A stretch of 64,000 nt of DNA from Dryocola sp051297175 (GCF_051297175.1 NZ_JBINNY010000001.1:1550001-1614000); one strand, 5' to 3'. Counted from the stretch's first letter, positions 41,898-51,761 are shown. The notes: a model not told the origin generated them from the sequence alone. Numbers and translations are program-made.

Positions 41898-42605
41898 ATG
41901 CGACTCGATAAATTTATTTCTCAGCAGCTCGGCGTGAGCCGTGCGATTGCTGGCCGTGAAATTCGCGCTCAGCGCATCACCATCGACGGCGAAGTGGTGC
42001 GCGACGCCTCCTTTAAACTCAATCCAGAACATCAGGTTGAGTTCGACGGCAACCCCCTTGATCAGCAAAATGGCCCACGCTATTTCATGCTCAACAAGCC
42101 GCAGGGCTACGTGTGCTCCACGGAAGACCCGGATCACCCAACCGTGCTCTATTTCCTCGACGTGCCGGTGGCGCACAAGCTGCACGCGGCGGGGCGTCTG
42201 GACATCGACACCACCGGCCTGGTGTTAATGACCGACGACGGCCAGTGGTCGCACCGCATCACTTCGCCACGCCATCACTGCGAAAAGACCTACCTGGTAA
42301 CGCTGGAGTCCCCCGTTGCTGACGATACCGCCGAGCAGTTTGCGCACGGCGTTCAGCTGCATAATGAAAAAGATCTCACCAAACCGGCCACCCTCGAAGT
42401 CATCACCCCGACGGAAGTGCGCCTGACCATCAGCGAAGGCCGCTACCACCAGGTGAAACGCATGTTTGCCGCCGTGGGGAACCGCGTGATTGGCCTGCAC
42501 CGTGAACGCATCGGCGAAATCGCGCTGGATGACGATCTTGAGCCGGGCGAATACCGTCCGTTGACCGAGCAGGAAATTGCCAGCGTCGGCATGCCGAAAA
42601 GCTAA
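41898..42605 (+). CDS. rsuA: 16S rRNA pseudouridine(516) synthase
   Basis: RsuA makes pseudouridine 516 in 16S rRNA during 30S assembly. It has 235 residues (E. coli 231). An N-terminal S4 RNA-binding domain (MRLDKFISQQLGVSRAIAGR) is followed by the catalytic domain with the GRLDIDTTGLVLMTDDG motif, whose first conserved Asp is catalytic, and by EGRYHQVKRMFAAVGNRV. The start ATG aligns with the family. bcr begins 16 bases downstream, so the two are probably one operon, as in E. coli. Confidence 0.95.
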   Translation: MRLDKFISQQLGVSRAIAGREIRAQRITIDGEVVRDASFKLNPEHQVEFDGNPLDQQNGPRYFMLNKPQGYVCSTEDPDHPTVLYFLDVPVAHKLHAAGRLDIDTTGLVLMTDDGQWSHRITSPRHHCEKTYLVTLESPVADDTAEQFAHGVQLHNEKDLTKPATLEVITPTEVRLTISEGRYHQVKRMFAAVGNRVIGLHRERIGEIALDDDLEPGEYRPLTEQEIASVGMPKS

Positions 42606-42620
42606 CTTCAGGAGTTACCG

Positions 42621-43817
42621 TTGAGTACCAAGCAGAACTCGTCTATCGGGATTGTTGTGATTCTTGGCCTGTTGGCCATGCTGATGCCGCTGTCGATTGA
42701 TATGTACCTGCCGGCCCTGCCGGTTATCGCGAGCGAATTTGGCGTGCCTGCGGGCAGCGCGCAGATGACGCTCAGCACCTACATTCTCGGCTTTGCGATT
42801 GGCCAGCTGTTTTATGGCCCAATGGCAGACAGCATCGGGCGCAAGCCGGTCGTGCTTGGCGGTACGCTGGTCTTTGCGGTGGCGGCCATCGCCTGCGCGC
42901 TGTCACAGACCATCGATCATCTGATCTGGATGCGTTTCGTGCACGGCCTGTCCGCCGCGGCGGCAAGCGTGGTAATCAACGCCCTGATGCGCGATATCTA
43001 CCCGAAGGAAGAGTTCTCGCGCATGATGTCCTTCGTCATGCTGATCACCACCATTGCGCCGCTGATTGCGCCTATGGTGGGCGGGGCGGTGCTGGTGTGG
43101 TTTAGCTGGCACTATATTTTCTGGATCCTCGCCATCGCGGCTCTGCTGGCCTCGGCGATGATCTTCTTCCTTATCCATGAAACGCTGCCGGTTGAACGCC
43201 GCCAGAAGTTCCATCTGCGCACGACGATCGGCAACTTCGCGACGCTGTTCCGCCACAAGCGCGTGCTTAGCTACATGCTGGCGAGCGGCTTTAGCTTTGC
43301 GGGTATGTTTTCGTTCTTAAGCGCCGGGCCGTTTGTTTACATCGAGCTTAACCACGTTGCGCCACAGCACTTCGGCTACTATTTTGCGATCAACATATTG
43401 TTCTTATTCATTATGACGATCATAAATAGCCGCTTCGTGCGCCGCGTTGGCGCGCTGAATATGTTTCGCACCGGCCTTTATGTGCAGTTCGCGATGGCAA
43501 TCTGGCTGGTTATCAGCAGCCAGTTTGATTTTGGTTTCTGGGCGCTGGTGCTGGGCGTGGCGGCATTTGTTGGCTGCGTGTCGATGGTGTCATCAAACGC
43601 GATGGCGGTGATTTTGGACGAGTTTCCGCACATGGCGGGCACCGCGTCGTCGCTTGCGGGCACCTTCCGTTTTGGCATCGGCGCTTTGACAGGCGCGCTG
43701 CTTTCCATTGCAACATTTAACACCGCATGGCCTATGATCTGGTCCATCTTCGTGTGCGCTACCTGCTCAATAGCGTTCTACGTCTACGCAAGCCGTCCGC
43801 GAAAAACAGCAGCATAA
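42621..43817 (+). CDS. bcr: Bcr/CflA family multidrug efflux transporter
   Basis: Drug:H+ antiporter of the DHA1 branch of the major facilitator superfamily. E. coli Bcr exports bicyclomycin, sulfonamides and peptides. It has 398 residues (E. coli 396). Twelve hydrophobic helices can be traced, with the MFS motif A loop YGPMADSIGRKPVVLGG near residue 72 and family motif C PLIAPMVGGAVLV. It starts with TTG at 42621, set by an AGGAG six bases upstream and the family N-terminus. It follows rsuA closely. Confidence 0.94.
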   Translation: MSTKQNSSIGIVVILGLLAMLMPLSIDMYLPALPVIASEFGVPAGSAQMTLSTYILGFAIGQLFYGPMADSIGRKPVVLGGTLVFAVAAIACALSQTIDHLIWMRFVHGLSAAAASVVINALMRDIYPKEEFSRMMSFVMLITTIAPLIAPMVGGAVLVWFSWHYIFWILAIAALLASAMIFFLIHETLPVERRQKFHLRTTIGNFATLFRHKRVLSYMLASGFSFAGMFSFLSAGPFVYIELNHVAPQHFGYYFAINILFLFIMTIINSRFVRRVGALNMFRTGLYVQFAMAIWLVISSQFDFGFWALVLGVAAFVGCVSMVSSNAMAVILDEFPHMAGTASSLAGTFRFGIGALTGALLSIATFNTAWPMIWSIFVCATCSIAFYVYASRPRKTAA

Positions 43818-44157
43818 TCCGAAACGGGTACCCCGTGTGCCCGTTTACTAATCCAAATCAAAGAAATTTCCCCGCCAGCCCCTACAATTTGTTTCTGGAA
43901 TGTAAACGCCGCAACAACGGAAAGTCACAATTTTGTAGTTAAAAAGGTTGAGTTAGATCCCAGAAAGCGTTACATATAGCGCCGAAACGCGTGCGCGAGC
44001 GCACAAATAATGCGTTAGAAATGTAAAAATAAATAAATGATTACAGCGGATGTAAGCAGTTTACCGGTTGTTCATGCGCAATTTATCAACATTGTGTTAA
44101 CCTTTGTGTAAACTATTGATGTAATACTTTGGTATGAATTTCTTCGGGGACACGATT
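43818..44157. other. bcr-yejG gap
   Basis: About 340 bases without a gene. AAACGGG (43823-43829) pairs with CCCGTTT just after bcr and may be a weak terminator. GTGCGC-GA-GCGCAC at 43991-44004 is a perfect small hairpin. The rest is AT-rich and should hold the yejG promoter. Confidence 0.5.
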
Positions 44158-44502
44158 TTGAATACGTTACAGCTTTCCATTATCCACCGCCTGCCGCAAA
44201 GCTATCGCTGGTCGGCGGGTTTTGCAGGTTCGAAGGTTGAACCGATTCCGCAAAATGCGCAGAGCGCTGATAACTGCCTTATCGGGCTGAAGCTGCTGAG
44301 CGAAGACGGCGAACAGGCGTGGCCAATTATGCATAAACTTAGCCAGGCGCTGAGCGACATCGAAGTGGCAAGCTCGGTCGTTGAATGCGAAGGCGAGCCG
44401 TGCCTGTTTGTCAGCCGCCAGGATGAGCCTGCCGCGACCTGCCGCCTGAAAAACTTTGGCGTAGCGATCGCCGAGTCATTCTCCAGCGCAAATCCTTTCT
44501 AA
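44158..44502 (+). CDS. yejG: YejG family protein
   Basis: A 114-residue conserved enterobacterial protein, the same length as E. coli YejG. Its function is not well established; E. coli yejG has been linked to aminoglycoside tolerance. The conserved core is LPQSYRWSAGFAGSKVEPIPQN near the N-terminus and CLFVSRQDEPAATCRLKNFGVAIAE at the end. I chose the TTG at 44158 because GGGGA stands seven bases before it and it matches the family length; the ATG 24 bases upstream has no ribosome site. It is convergent with yejF. Confidence 0.85.
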   Translation: MNTLQLSIIHRLPQSYRWSAGFAGSKVEPIPQNAQSADNCLIGLKLLSEDGEQAWPIMHKLSQALSDIEVASSVVECEGEPCLFVSRQDEPAATCRLKNFGVAIAESFSSANPF

Positions 44503-44515
44503 CCGCTCTGAAGTC

Positions 44516-46105
44516 TCAGGCCAGCGCCAGAAGCTGGCGAGTGTACTCTGCCTGCGGTGCTGCAAAAACCTTCTGACATTCACCCTGTTCGACAACTTCC
44601 CCCCGCCGTAAAACAATCACCTGGTGACACAGCGACTTCACGACCTTCAGGTCGTGGCTGATGAAAATGTACGCCAGCCGGTGCTTTTCCTGCAGCGACT
44701 TCAGCAGGGCTAAAATCTGCGCCTGCACGGATCTGTCCAGCGACGAGGTTGGCTCATCAAGAACGATCAGCTCGGGCTGGAGGATCAGCGCGCGGGCGAT
44801 CGCGATACGCTGGCGCTGGCCACCGGAAAATTCCGCAGGATAGCGGTGGCGGGTTTCAGGATCTAAACCAACCTCGCTTAAAGCCGCGATAACGCGCTTT
44901 TCTCGATCGGCGGTGCTCAGATCCGGATGGTGAATCCGCAGGCCTTCTTCGACGATCTGCAAAACGTCCAGTCGCGGGTTTAACGCCGAGTTGGGATCCT
45001 GAAAAACGACCTGAATACGATGGCGGAGCGGAAGCAGCTTTTTACGGCTGAGATCGTGCAGCGGGTGGCCGTCAAACCAGATGCTGCCGCTGGAGCGGAT
45101 AAGCCGCAGCAGCGCAAGCCCGGTCGTGCTTTTCCCTGAACCGGATTCCCCCACCAGCCCAACGCATTCCCCCGGGCGCAGCGAAAAGCTCAGCCCCTTA
45201 ATGCCGTAGCTATAGCCCACCGTTTTCTTTAGCAGGCCACGGCGAATGGGGAAGGCGACTTCAAGATTTTCCACCGTTAACAGCGGCGGGCGCCCGTCGT
45301 CCAGCGGCCAGGGATCGCCGCTCGGTTCGGCGGCCAGAAGCTGCTGGGTGTAAGCATGCTGCGGCGCGTTCAGCAGCGCCGTGGCTTGGTTTTGCTCGAC
45401 GCATTTGCCGTAGCGCATAACGGCAATATTGTCCGCCAGCTGCCGCACGATGCCGAGGTTATGGGTAATAAACAGCAGGCCCATGTTCAGCTCCTGCTTC
45501 AGCTCTTTTAGCAGCTGCAGGATTTGCGCCTGCACGGTGACGTCCAGCGCGGTTGTCGGCTCGTCGGCGATCAGCAGCTCCGGGCGGGTGAGCAGCGCCA
45601 TGGCGATCATCACGCGCTGGCGTTCGCCGCCGGAAAGCTGGTGCGGAAAATCCTTCAGCCGCGTTGCCGCGCTGCGGATACCCACGCGATCCAGGCAGGT
45701 GAGCATTTCAGCCCGCGCGGCTTCCCGGCGCATTCCACGGTGCAAAGAGAGCACCTCGTAAAGCTGTTTTTCGATGCTGTGCAGCGGGTTAAGCGACACC
45801 ATCGGCTCCTGGAATATCATCGCGATCTTATTGCCGCGAATGCCGCGCAGCATTTTTTCCGGCGCGCGCAGCAGCTCCTGACCCTTAAAGTAAATTTCAC
45901 CCGTTGGGTAAACCACCGGCGGGGTAGGGAGCAGGCGCAGCACCGACAGCGCCGTCACGCTCTTTCCGGAGCCTGACTCACCGACCAGGGCGAGCGTTTC
46001 CCCGGCCTCAATTTTTAGCGACAGGCCGTCAACCACCTGGCGGGTGACCTCGCCCTGGCGAAAAGCGACGGACAGATTATTTATGGAGAGTAGCGGAGTC
46101 GTCAT
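44516..46105 (-). CDS. yejF: peptide ABC transporter, fused dual ATPase YejF
   Basis: The energising subunit of the YejABEF oligopeptide importer, which takes up microcin C in E. coli. It has 529 residues, with two ATPase domains in one chain. Each shows Walker A GESGSGKS (near residues 42 and 323), a signature LSGGERQR / FSGGQRQR, and Walker B LLIADEPTTALD / LIVLDEPTSSLD. The start at 46105 lies one base after the yejE stop; a longer upstream frame lies within yejE. It is the last gene of yejABEF and convergent with yejG. Confidence 0.96.
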   Translation of the reverse strand: MTTPLLSINNLSVAFRQGEVTRQVVDGLSLKIEAGETLALVGESGSGKSVTALSVLRLLPTPPVVYPTGEIYFKGQELLRAPEKMLRGIRGNKIAMIFQEPMVSLNPLHSIEKQLYEVLSLHRGMRREAARAEMLTCLDRVGIRSAATRLKDFPHQLSGGERQRVMIAMALLTRPELLIADEPTTALDVTVQAQILQLLKELKQELNMGLLFITHNLGIVRQLADNIAVMRYGKCVEQNQATALLNAPQHAYTQQLLAAEPSGDPWPLDDGRPPLLTVENLEVAFPIRRGLLKKTVGYSYGIKGLSFSLRPGECVGLVGESGSGKSTTGLALLRLIRSSGSIWFDGHPLHDLSRKKLLPLRHRIQVVFQDPNSALNPRLDVLQIVEEGLRIHHPDLSTADREKRVIAALSEVGLDPETRHRYPAEFSGGQRQRIAIARALILQPELIVLDEPTSSLDRSVQAQILALLKSLQEKHRLAYIFISHDLKVVKSLCHQVIVLRRGEVVEQGECQKVFAAPQAEYTRQLLALA

Positions 46106-46106
46106 C

Positions 46107-47132
46107 TCAGTGCGCCTTACTCGGATCGAAGGCGTCGCGCACCGCTTCGCCAATAAAAATTAACAGGGTTAAAAGAATCGCCAGATACACAAAGGCGGTA
46201 ATGCCCAGCCACGGTGCCTGAAGATTGTTTTTACCCTGTAGCAGAAGTTCACCCAGCGAAGGCGACCCCAGCGGCAGGCCGAAGCCGAGGAAATCCAGCG
46301 AGGTGAGCGTGGTTATCGACCCACAGAGAATGAACGGCAGAAACGTCAGCGTGGCGACCATGGCGTTGGGCAGCATGTGGCGGGTCATAATGGCCCAGTC
46401 GCCGACGCCCATCGCCTGCGCGGCGCGGATGTAGTCGAAGTTGCGCGTCCGTAGAAACTCCGCGCGCACCACGCTCACCAGGCTCATCCAGCCGAACAGC
46501 ACGGTGATGCCCAGCAGCCACCAGAAGTTGGGCTGCACGACGCTTGAAAGCAGGATAATCAGGAACAGGGTCGGCATGCCGGACCACACTTCGATAAAAC
46601 GCTGCCCCCAGAGGTCGATTTTGCCGCCGTAATAGCCCTGGGCCGCGCCCGCCAGAATGCCTATCACGCTTGAAAACAGCGTCAGCATCAGCCCAAAAAG
46701 AATCGAAATGCGCGTGCCGTAAAGCAGGCGGGCCAGCACGTCGCCGCCGTTGGCGTCGGTGCCCAGCCAGTTCTGGCTGCTCGGCGGAGAAGGGAAGGGG
46801 ACGCTGGTGGCGTAATTAATGGCGTTATCCCCAAAGCGGATCGGTGCCCACAAAGTCCAGCCGTCGCGGCTTAGATGCCCGGCAAGCCACGGGTCCTGGT
46901 AGTCTGCGGCGGTGGCGAGCGGCCCGCCAAAGTCGCTTTCGCTGTAGTTGAATAACACCGGGAAGTAGAGGCGGTCCTGATAGTGCACCACCAGCGGGCG
47001 GTCGTTGGCGACCAATTCGGAACACAGACTGAGTGCGAATAAAACGGCAAAAATCCACAGCGACCAGTAGCCGCGTCGGTTGTGACGAAACCGCGCCCAG
47101 CGGGCCTGGTTCATCGGGCTTAAACGGCTCAT
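46107..47132 (-). CDS. yejE: peptide ABC transporter permease YejE
   Basis: Inner-membrane permease of the YejABEF importer. It has 341 residues, as in E. coli. TM1 is near the N-terminus (YWSLWIFAVLFALSLC) with five more helices. The binding-protein-dependent permease (EAA) loop is FDYIRAAQAMGVGDWAIMTRHMLP, whose conserved Gly contacts YejF. A large periplasmic insertion between residues 45 and 130 is typical of this subgroup. It overlaps yejB by four bases. Confidence 0.95.
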   Translation of the reverse strand: MSRLSPMNQARWARFRHNRRGYWSLWIFAVLFALSLCSELVANDRPLVVHYQDRLYFPVLFNYSESDFGGPLATAADYQDPWLAGHLSRDGWTLWAPIRFGDNAINYATSVPFPSPPSSQNWLGTDANGGDVLARLLYGTRISILFGLMLTLFSSVIGILAGAAQGYYGGKIDLWGQRFIEVWSGMPTLFLIILLSSVVQPNFWWLLGITVLFGWMSLVSVVRAEFLRTRNFDYIRAAQAMGVGDWAIMTRHMLPNAMVATLTFLPFILCGSITTLTSLDFLGFGLPLGSPSLGELLLQGKNNLQAPWLGITAFVYLAILLTLLIFIGEAVRDAFDPSKAH

Positions 47133-48226
47133 CCTCGCCCCTCAAAATCGATACGTGGGTCAACAAAGGTGTAGGTGATATCGCTGAGGATATTCAGCAG
47201 CAGGCCAATCAGCGTAAAGATATACAGCGTGCCGAACATCACCGGGTAGTCGCGGGAAATCGTCGAGTCGTAGCCCAGCAGGCCAAGCCCGTTCAGGGAG
47301 AAGATGACTTCGATAAGCACCGAACCCGTGAAGAACATGCTGATAAAGGTGGCCGGAAACCCGGCGATGACCAGCAGCATGGCGTTGCGGAACACGTGGC
47401 GGTAAAGAATTTTTTTCTCGTCCAGCCCCTTGGCCCGCGCGGTCACCACGTACTGCTTGCGGATTTCATCCAGAAACGAATTTTTGGTCAGCATGGTCAG
47501 CGTCGCAAACCCGCCAACGACGGTTGCAAGAACCGGCAGCGTGATGTGCCAGAGATAGTCGGTGATTTTCCCGTACCACGGCAGGGTATCGAAGTTGGTG
47601 GAAACCAGCCCGCGCAGCGGGAACCAGTCCAGGTAGCTGCCGCCGGCAAACAGCACGATCAGCAGTATCGCGAACAGGAAGGCCGGAATGGCGTAGCCGA
47701 CGATGATAAAGGTGCTGCTCCAGATATCAAAACTGCTGCCGTTGCTAACCGCCTTGCGGATGCCGAGCGGGATAGACACCACGTAGATGATTAATGTGCT
47801 CCACAGGCCAAGCGAGATGGAGACCGGCAGGCTTTCTTTGATCAGATGCAGCACCGAGGCGCTGCGGAACAGGCTGTTGCCGAAGTCAAAGCGCACGTAA
47901 TCCCAGAGCATTTTGAAATAGCGTTCGTGCAGGGGTTTGTCAAAGCCGTAGCGGTGGGTGATTTCCGCTATAACCTCCGGGTCCAGCCCGCGCGCGCCGC
48001 GATACTGGTTATCCGTGCCGTTGCTGACCCCCAGCCGGGCGTGACCGCTGCCCATGCTGTCCGCGCTGACGCCGGGTATGCCCGAGCCGTGCCCAAACTG
48101 AATATTGGCAATCGCCTGGTCAACCGGGCCGCCGGGGGCGATTTGCACGATAAAAAAGTTGATGGTGATGATCGCCCAAAGGGTCGGGACGATAAGCAAT
48201 AAACGCCTGAGCAGATAGCTTCCCAC
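47129..48226 (-). CDS. yejB: peptide ABC transporter permease YejB
   Basis: The second permease of YejABEF. It has 365 residues (E. coli 364). TM1 (LLLIVPTLWAIITINFFIVQ) is followed by a periplasmic domain and five more helices. The EAA loop is RKQYVVTARAKGLDEKKILYRHVFRN. The start codon is GTG at 48226, with AAGGGGA upstream on the minus strand. It lies nine bases after the yejA stop and overlaps yejE, consistent with one operon. Confidence 0.95.
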   Translation of the reverse strand: MGSYLLRRLLLIVPTLWAIITINFFIVQIAPGGPVDQAIANIQFGHGSGIPGVSADSMGSGHARLGVSNGTDNQYRGARGLDPEVIAEITHRYGFDKPLHERYFKMLWDYVRFDFGNSLFRSASVLHLIKESLPVSISLGLWSTLIIYVVSIPLGIRKAVSNGSSFDIWSSTFIIVGYAIPAFLFAILLIVLFAGGSYLDWFPLRGLVSTNFDTLPWYGKITDYLWHITLPVLATVVGGFATLTMLTKNSFLDEIRKQYVVTARAKGLDEKKILYRHVFRNAMLLVIAGFPATFISMFFTGSVLIEVIFSLNGLGLLGYDSTISRDYPVMFGTLYIFTLIGLLLNILSDITYTFVDPRIDFEGRG

Positions 48227-48235
48227 GAGATCCCC

Positions 48236-50044
48236 TTAGCGGCGCTGCGCAGGCAGCTGCGCGGCCTTGTTAACGTCATACCACCAGGTATCAAAACCGG
48301 AGGTGTACAACGGACGAATCGCGGGCTTGGAGAATTTGTTCCACCAGGCGTAGCGGTCTGCCGTCATGTACCACATTGGGATCATGTAGTAATTCCATGT
48401 CAGCACGCGATCCAGCGCCCGGCCCAGCGGCAGCAGCTTCTGCTTATTGCCCTGGTTGGCGACTATCTGATTGACCAGATTATCAATCACCGGGCTTTTA
48501 ACGCCCGGTGCGTTGTAGGTGGAGTCAACGTATTCCGAGGCCCAGGCAATCTGCACGTCGGTGCTCGGATAGGGCATCGCGCTGTAGAGCGTTGGCATCA
48601 TGTCGTAGTCGCGGTTGCGCAGGCGATTGGTGAGCTGCGAGTTGTCCACCTGGCGGATTTGCATATTGATGCCGAGGCGCTCCAGGTTGTGCTGGAAGGG
48701 CAGCACCCACTGGATATTACCGGTCGTGCCGATCAGCAGTTCGAAAGTAAACGGCCTGCCGGTTTTGACGTTAATCAGCTTCTGGTTCTTCAGCTCCCAT
48801 CCCGCTTCTTTGAGCAGGGCGAGCGCTTTTAACAGATTGCCCCGGTCAAAACCGCGAGCGTCCGATTTGGGCGGGTTATAGATGGTGGTAAACACCTCCG
48901 GCGGCAGATCTTTTTTCAGCGGGGCGAGCAGGGTCAGCTCGTCCGCATCGGGGTAGTTACGCGCCGCGTACTCGGTATTCTGGAAGTAGCTGTTTGCGCG
49001 GCTGTAGGCTCCGTAAAACAGCGCTTTGTTCATCCACTCAAAATCAAACGCCAGGCCTACCGCCTCGCGAACCTTGCGGTCGGCAAAGATCGGCCGCTGG
49101 ATGTTAAACGCCAGCCAGCGCGCGTCCTGCGCCGCATCGTTTTTCAGCTCTTCTTTAACGATAAAGTGATTGGCAAAATTTTTGCCGACGTAGCGCGTCG
49201 CCCAGTTTTTTGCCGAGCTTTCGGCACGGAAATCAAAGGCGCCGGCCTTGAAGGCTTCAAAGGCCACGTTGTCATCGAGATAGTAGTCGTAGCGAATGGA
49301 ATCGAAGTTCCAGCGCCCGCGGTTTACCGGCAGGTTAGCGGCCCAGTAATCGCGCACGCGTGAATAGGTAATGTACTGGCCCATGCGCCAGGCGGTGATT
49401 TTGTACGGCCCGCTGGCGAGCGGCGGCGCTGAGAGCGGCTCGCTGAGTTTATGATCTTTCCAGAACTTCTGCGGGAAAACCGGCAGTGAAAACAGCCCGA
49501 GCATCCGTTCCTTGCTGGGCTGCGCCAGCTCGATGCGCACCGTGAGCGGCGCGATAGCCTTGACGCTAGCGCCTTTGTAGATCAGGCGAAACTGCGGCAC
49601 GCCCTCGGTCATAAACTTATTAAAGGTGAAAGCAACGTCGTTGGCGGTAATTGGGGTACCGTCGTGAAAACGCGCGCGCGGATTAATTTCTATTTCTGCC
49701 CAGGCAAAGTTTTCAGGGTAGCGCGCCATTTCGCCTACCAGCGGATAATAGCTGCCCGGTTCGTCGTCGGAGGTGGTGAAAAGCGAATCATAAAGGGTTT
49801 CGGTGCGCACGCCCGGATTACCGCGCAGCGCGTAACGGTTGAAGTTATCAAAGGTACCGATGGCGGAAAGCGTAATGTTTCCGCCCTTGGGCGCGGCAGG
49901 ATTAACGTAATCGAACTGGGTGAAGTTGATGGCGTATTTCGGCTCTCCAAGGACCGCAAAGGAGTAGCTTTCTTTGATGTTTTCCGCCTGGCTTGCGGCG
50001 GCAAACAGGCTAAGGCAAAGCAGCATTAGGGCGCGCATTAACAT
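48236..50044 (-). CDS. yejA: peptide ABC transporter periplasmic binding protein YejA
   Basis: Extracytoplasmic solute-binding protein family 5 of the YejABEF importer. It has 602 residues from the ATG at 50044 (E. coli 604). A signal peptide (LMRALMLLCLSLFAAASQA) is followed by the conserved YVNPAAPKGGNITLSAIGTFDNFN segment. The family 5 core FHDGTPITANDVAFTFNKF comes later, and a long C-terminal lobe ends with FDTWWYDVNKAAQLP. The open frame extends 35 codons upstream, but these lie before the signal peptide and are rejected. It is the first gene of the operon, and its promoter lies in the 130-base gap after the EAL gene. Confidence 0.94.
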   Translation of the reverse strand: MLMRALMLLCLSLFAAASQAENIKESYSFAVLGEPKYAINFTQFDYVNPAAPKGGNITLSAIGTFDNFNRYALRGNPGVRTETLYDSLFTTSDDEPGSYYPLVGEMARYPENFAWAEIEINPRARFHDGTPITANDVAFTFNKFMTEGVPQFRLIYKGASVKAIAPLTVRIELAQPSKERMLGLFSLPVFPQKFWKDHKLSEPLSAPPLASGPYKITAWRMGQYITYSRVRDYWAANLPVNRGRWNFDSIRYDYYLDDNVAFEAFKAGAFDFRAESSAKNWATRYVGKNFANHFIVKEELKNDAAQDARWLAFNIQRPIFADRKVREAVGLAFDFEWMNKALFYGAYSRANSYFQNTEYAARNYPDADELTLLAPLKKDLPPEVFTTIYNPPKSDARGFDRGNLLKALALLKEAGWELKNQKLINVKTGRPFTFELLIGTTGNIQWVLPFQHNLERLGINMQIRQVDNSQLTNRLRNRDYDMMPTLYSAMPYPSTDVQIAWASEYVDSTYNAPGVKSPVIDNLVNQIVANQGNKQKLLPLGRALDRVLTWNYYMIPMWYMTADRYAWWNKFSKPAIRPLYTSGFDTWWYDVNKAAQLPAQRR

Positions 50045-50174
50045 CGTTCGGGTCGGTCCTTGTTGAAGGCGGGAAAACTCGATCGCTTCAATCCCGAAAC
50101 GAAAACCGTCATCAACCCGCCGCTTGATAACACTATGATGGTAAATCATAAGTTAGACGGCGGCGATTGTGAAA

Positions 50175-51761
50175 TTAATGGACGTCTTTCAGATCATTAT
50201 GGCTATTTTGCGACGGATTCCAGCTTAAAAGCTGGGCAAGCGTCAATGGACGGCTGAAATAGTAGCCCTGCAAAAAGTTTACCCCGCGCTCGATAAGCCA
50301 TTTGGCCTGCTCGCGCGTTTCAACGCCTTCTGCAACCGTTGCCATATTCAGGCGTTTTGCCAGGGTCAACACGGCGTCAAGCACCGGCGCGGTGACGGTT
50401 TCCATGCCGATGGAAATCACGAAGCCACGGTCAATTTTCAGATAGTCCAGCGTAAAGCGTTCCAGGTAGATAAGCGCGCTGTGCCCGGTGCCAAAATCAT
50501 CGATGGCGATCTCAAAGCCCTGCTCGTGCAGCCAGGTGAACAGGCTCATCGCCTCTTTTTCTTTGATCATGTCGCGCTCGGTAATTTCAAACACGATCTG
50601 GAAATGATGCGCAGGCAGCGAGGCGGCAAACGCGAGGATATCCTCTTTAAACGACGGGGCGTGTAGGTGGCTCGGCGCAAGGTTGACGCCAAGCTTCGCG
50701 CCGGGTGGCAGCACTTCCTGGAGCCGCACAGCGTCCCTGGCGATAAGGGCAAACAGATGCTGCGTTAACGGAACGATTTGCTGCTGCGCCTCGGCAAAAG
50801 CGATAAAGGCGTCCGGCGGGATCATGCCAACGGTCGGATGTTCCCAGCGCATGAGCGCCTCAACGCCCTGCATTTGCAGATTCTGCGCGTCAACCACCGG
50901 TTGATAAACCACATAAAACTGGCCGCGCTTAATGCCGTTGAGGATCTCTTTTCCGGGCCGCATGCGGACGGAAAGAAAATAGCTGCACAGCACGCCGCTT
51001 ATTAAACCAAAAATTAAGCCCGCCAGAATGGACAGCTGAATATCCTCAAGCGGCCACCGCTTGCCGTAGAGGTAAATCTTAATCGGGTAATCGGTCAGCG
51101 CCGCCGTGCGGGTAGGGTGAGGCGGCAGGTCGCTGACGCTGACGACTTCCGGGGAATAGGTGGTAAGCGCTTTATCGCCGACCACAATCGCCATGGAAAG
51201 CACATCGCCCTGGCGCGCGGTAAACAGCAGATAGGGCGTTAAGTTGACGTTGAGCGTGGTGAAAATCCCACGGGCATCTACCACCGGGTTCTTGAACCAC
51301 GCGGCGATGGTTGGCTTGCCGGGCATCATCGGCGTGCCGGTCATGATCGCAAGCTCGACGTTTTTATTGAGATCGACGCCGGGCACCAGGTCGCTCATCG
51401 CCATGCTCATCGCACCGGTTGCGGATGAGCAGTAGGCTTCACCGTTGCGAACCAGGACAAAGGCGCGGACGTTAACGTTAAATGCCGCACGCGAGGTCAG
51501 TTCGCCGGTAACAAGGTGGCAGTCGGCAGCGGTCAAAGGCTGGATGCTGTTAGCGGTCGCGTTAAGGTCGTGGAAGAAAGTGTTTAAATAGCGGTGAATG
51601 TCTTCTGTCAGAACGTTATAGCCGTTTTCGCGCTTGTGGTGCAGCATCAGGCTGGTAATGCCGCCGAGCAGCAGGGCCGCCGCCAGGCCAATCAAAATGC
51701 TGAAGGAAGCAATTTGCTTCGGGGTGGAAAAATAGCGCGCAAAAATTTTCGTTGAAGGCAT
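50175..51761 (-). CDS. pdeN: c-di-GMP phosphodiesterase, CSS-EAL type (Rtn/PdeN)
   Basis: Inner-membrane EAL-domain enzyme that hydrolyses cyclic di-GMP. It has 528 residues. TM1 is at about 20-40, a periplasmic CSS-motif domain (CSS in EAYCSSATG) spans about 45-230, and TM2 is near 240-262. The EAL domain contains VEALMRW (the EAL Glu), EITERD, the DDFGTGHS loop, KIDRGF and EGVET. The catalytic residues all appear present. CSS-domain cysteines are controlled by periplasmic redox state in related proteins. The ATG at 51761 is preferred to an upstream in-frame TTG with no ribosome site. Its place between yejA and mepS matches E. coli rtn. Confidence 0.92.
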   Translation of the reverse strand: MPSTKIFARYFSTPKQIASFSILIGLAAALLLGGITSLMLHHKRENGYNVLTEDIHRYLNTFFHDLNATANSIQPLTAADCHLVTGELTSRAAFNVNVRAFVLVRNGEAYCSSATGAMSMAMSDLVPGVDLNKNVELAIMTGTPMMPGKPTIAAWFKNPVVDARGIFTTLNVNLTPYLLFTARQGDVLSMAIVVGDKALTTYSPEVVSVSDLPPHPTRTAALTDYPIKIYLYGKRWPLEDIQLSILAGLIFGLISGVLCSYFLSVRMRPGKEILNGIKRGQFYVVYQPVVDAQNLQMQGVEALMRWEHPTVGMIPPDAFIAFAEAQQQIVPLTQHLFALIARDAVRLQEVLPPGAKLGVNLAPSHLHAPSFKEDILAFAASLPAHHFQIVFEITERDMIKEKEAMSLFTWLHEQGFEIAIDDFGTGHSALIYLERFTLDYLKIDRGFVISIGMETVTAPVLDAVLTLAKRLNMATVAEGVETREQAKWLIERGVNFLQGYYFSRPLTLAQLLSWNPSQNSHNDLKDVH

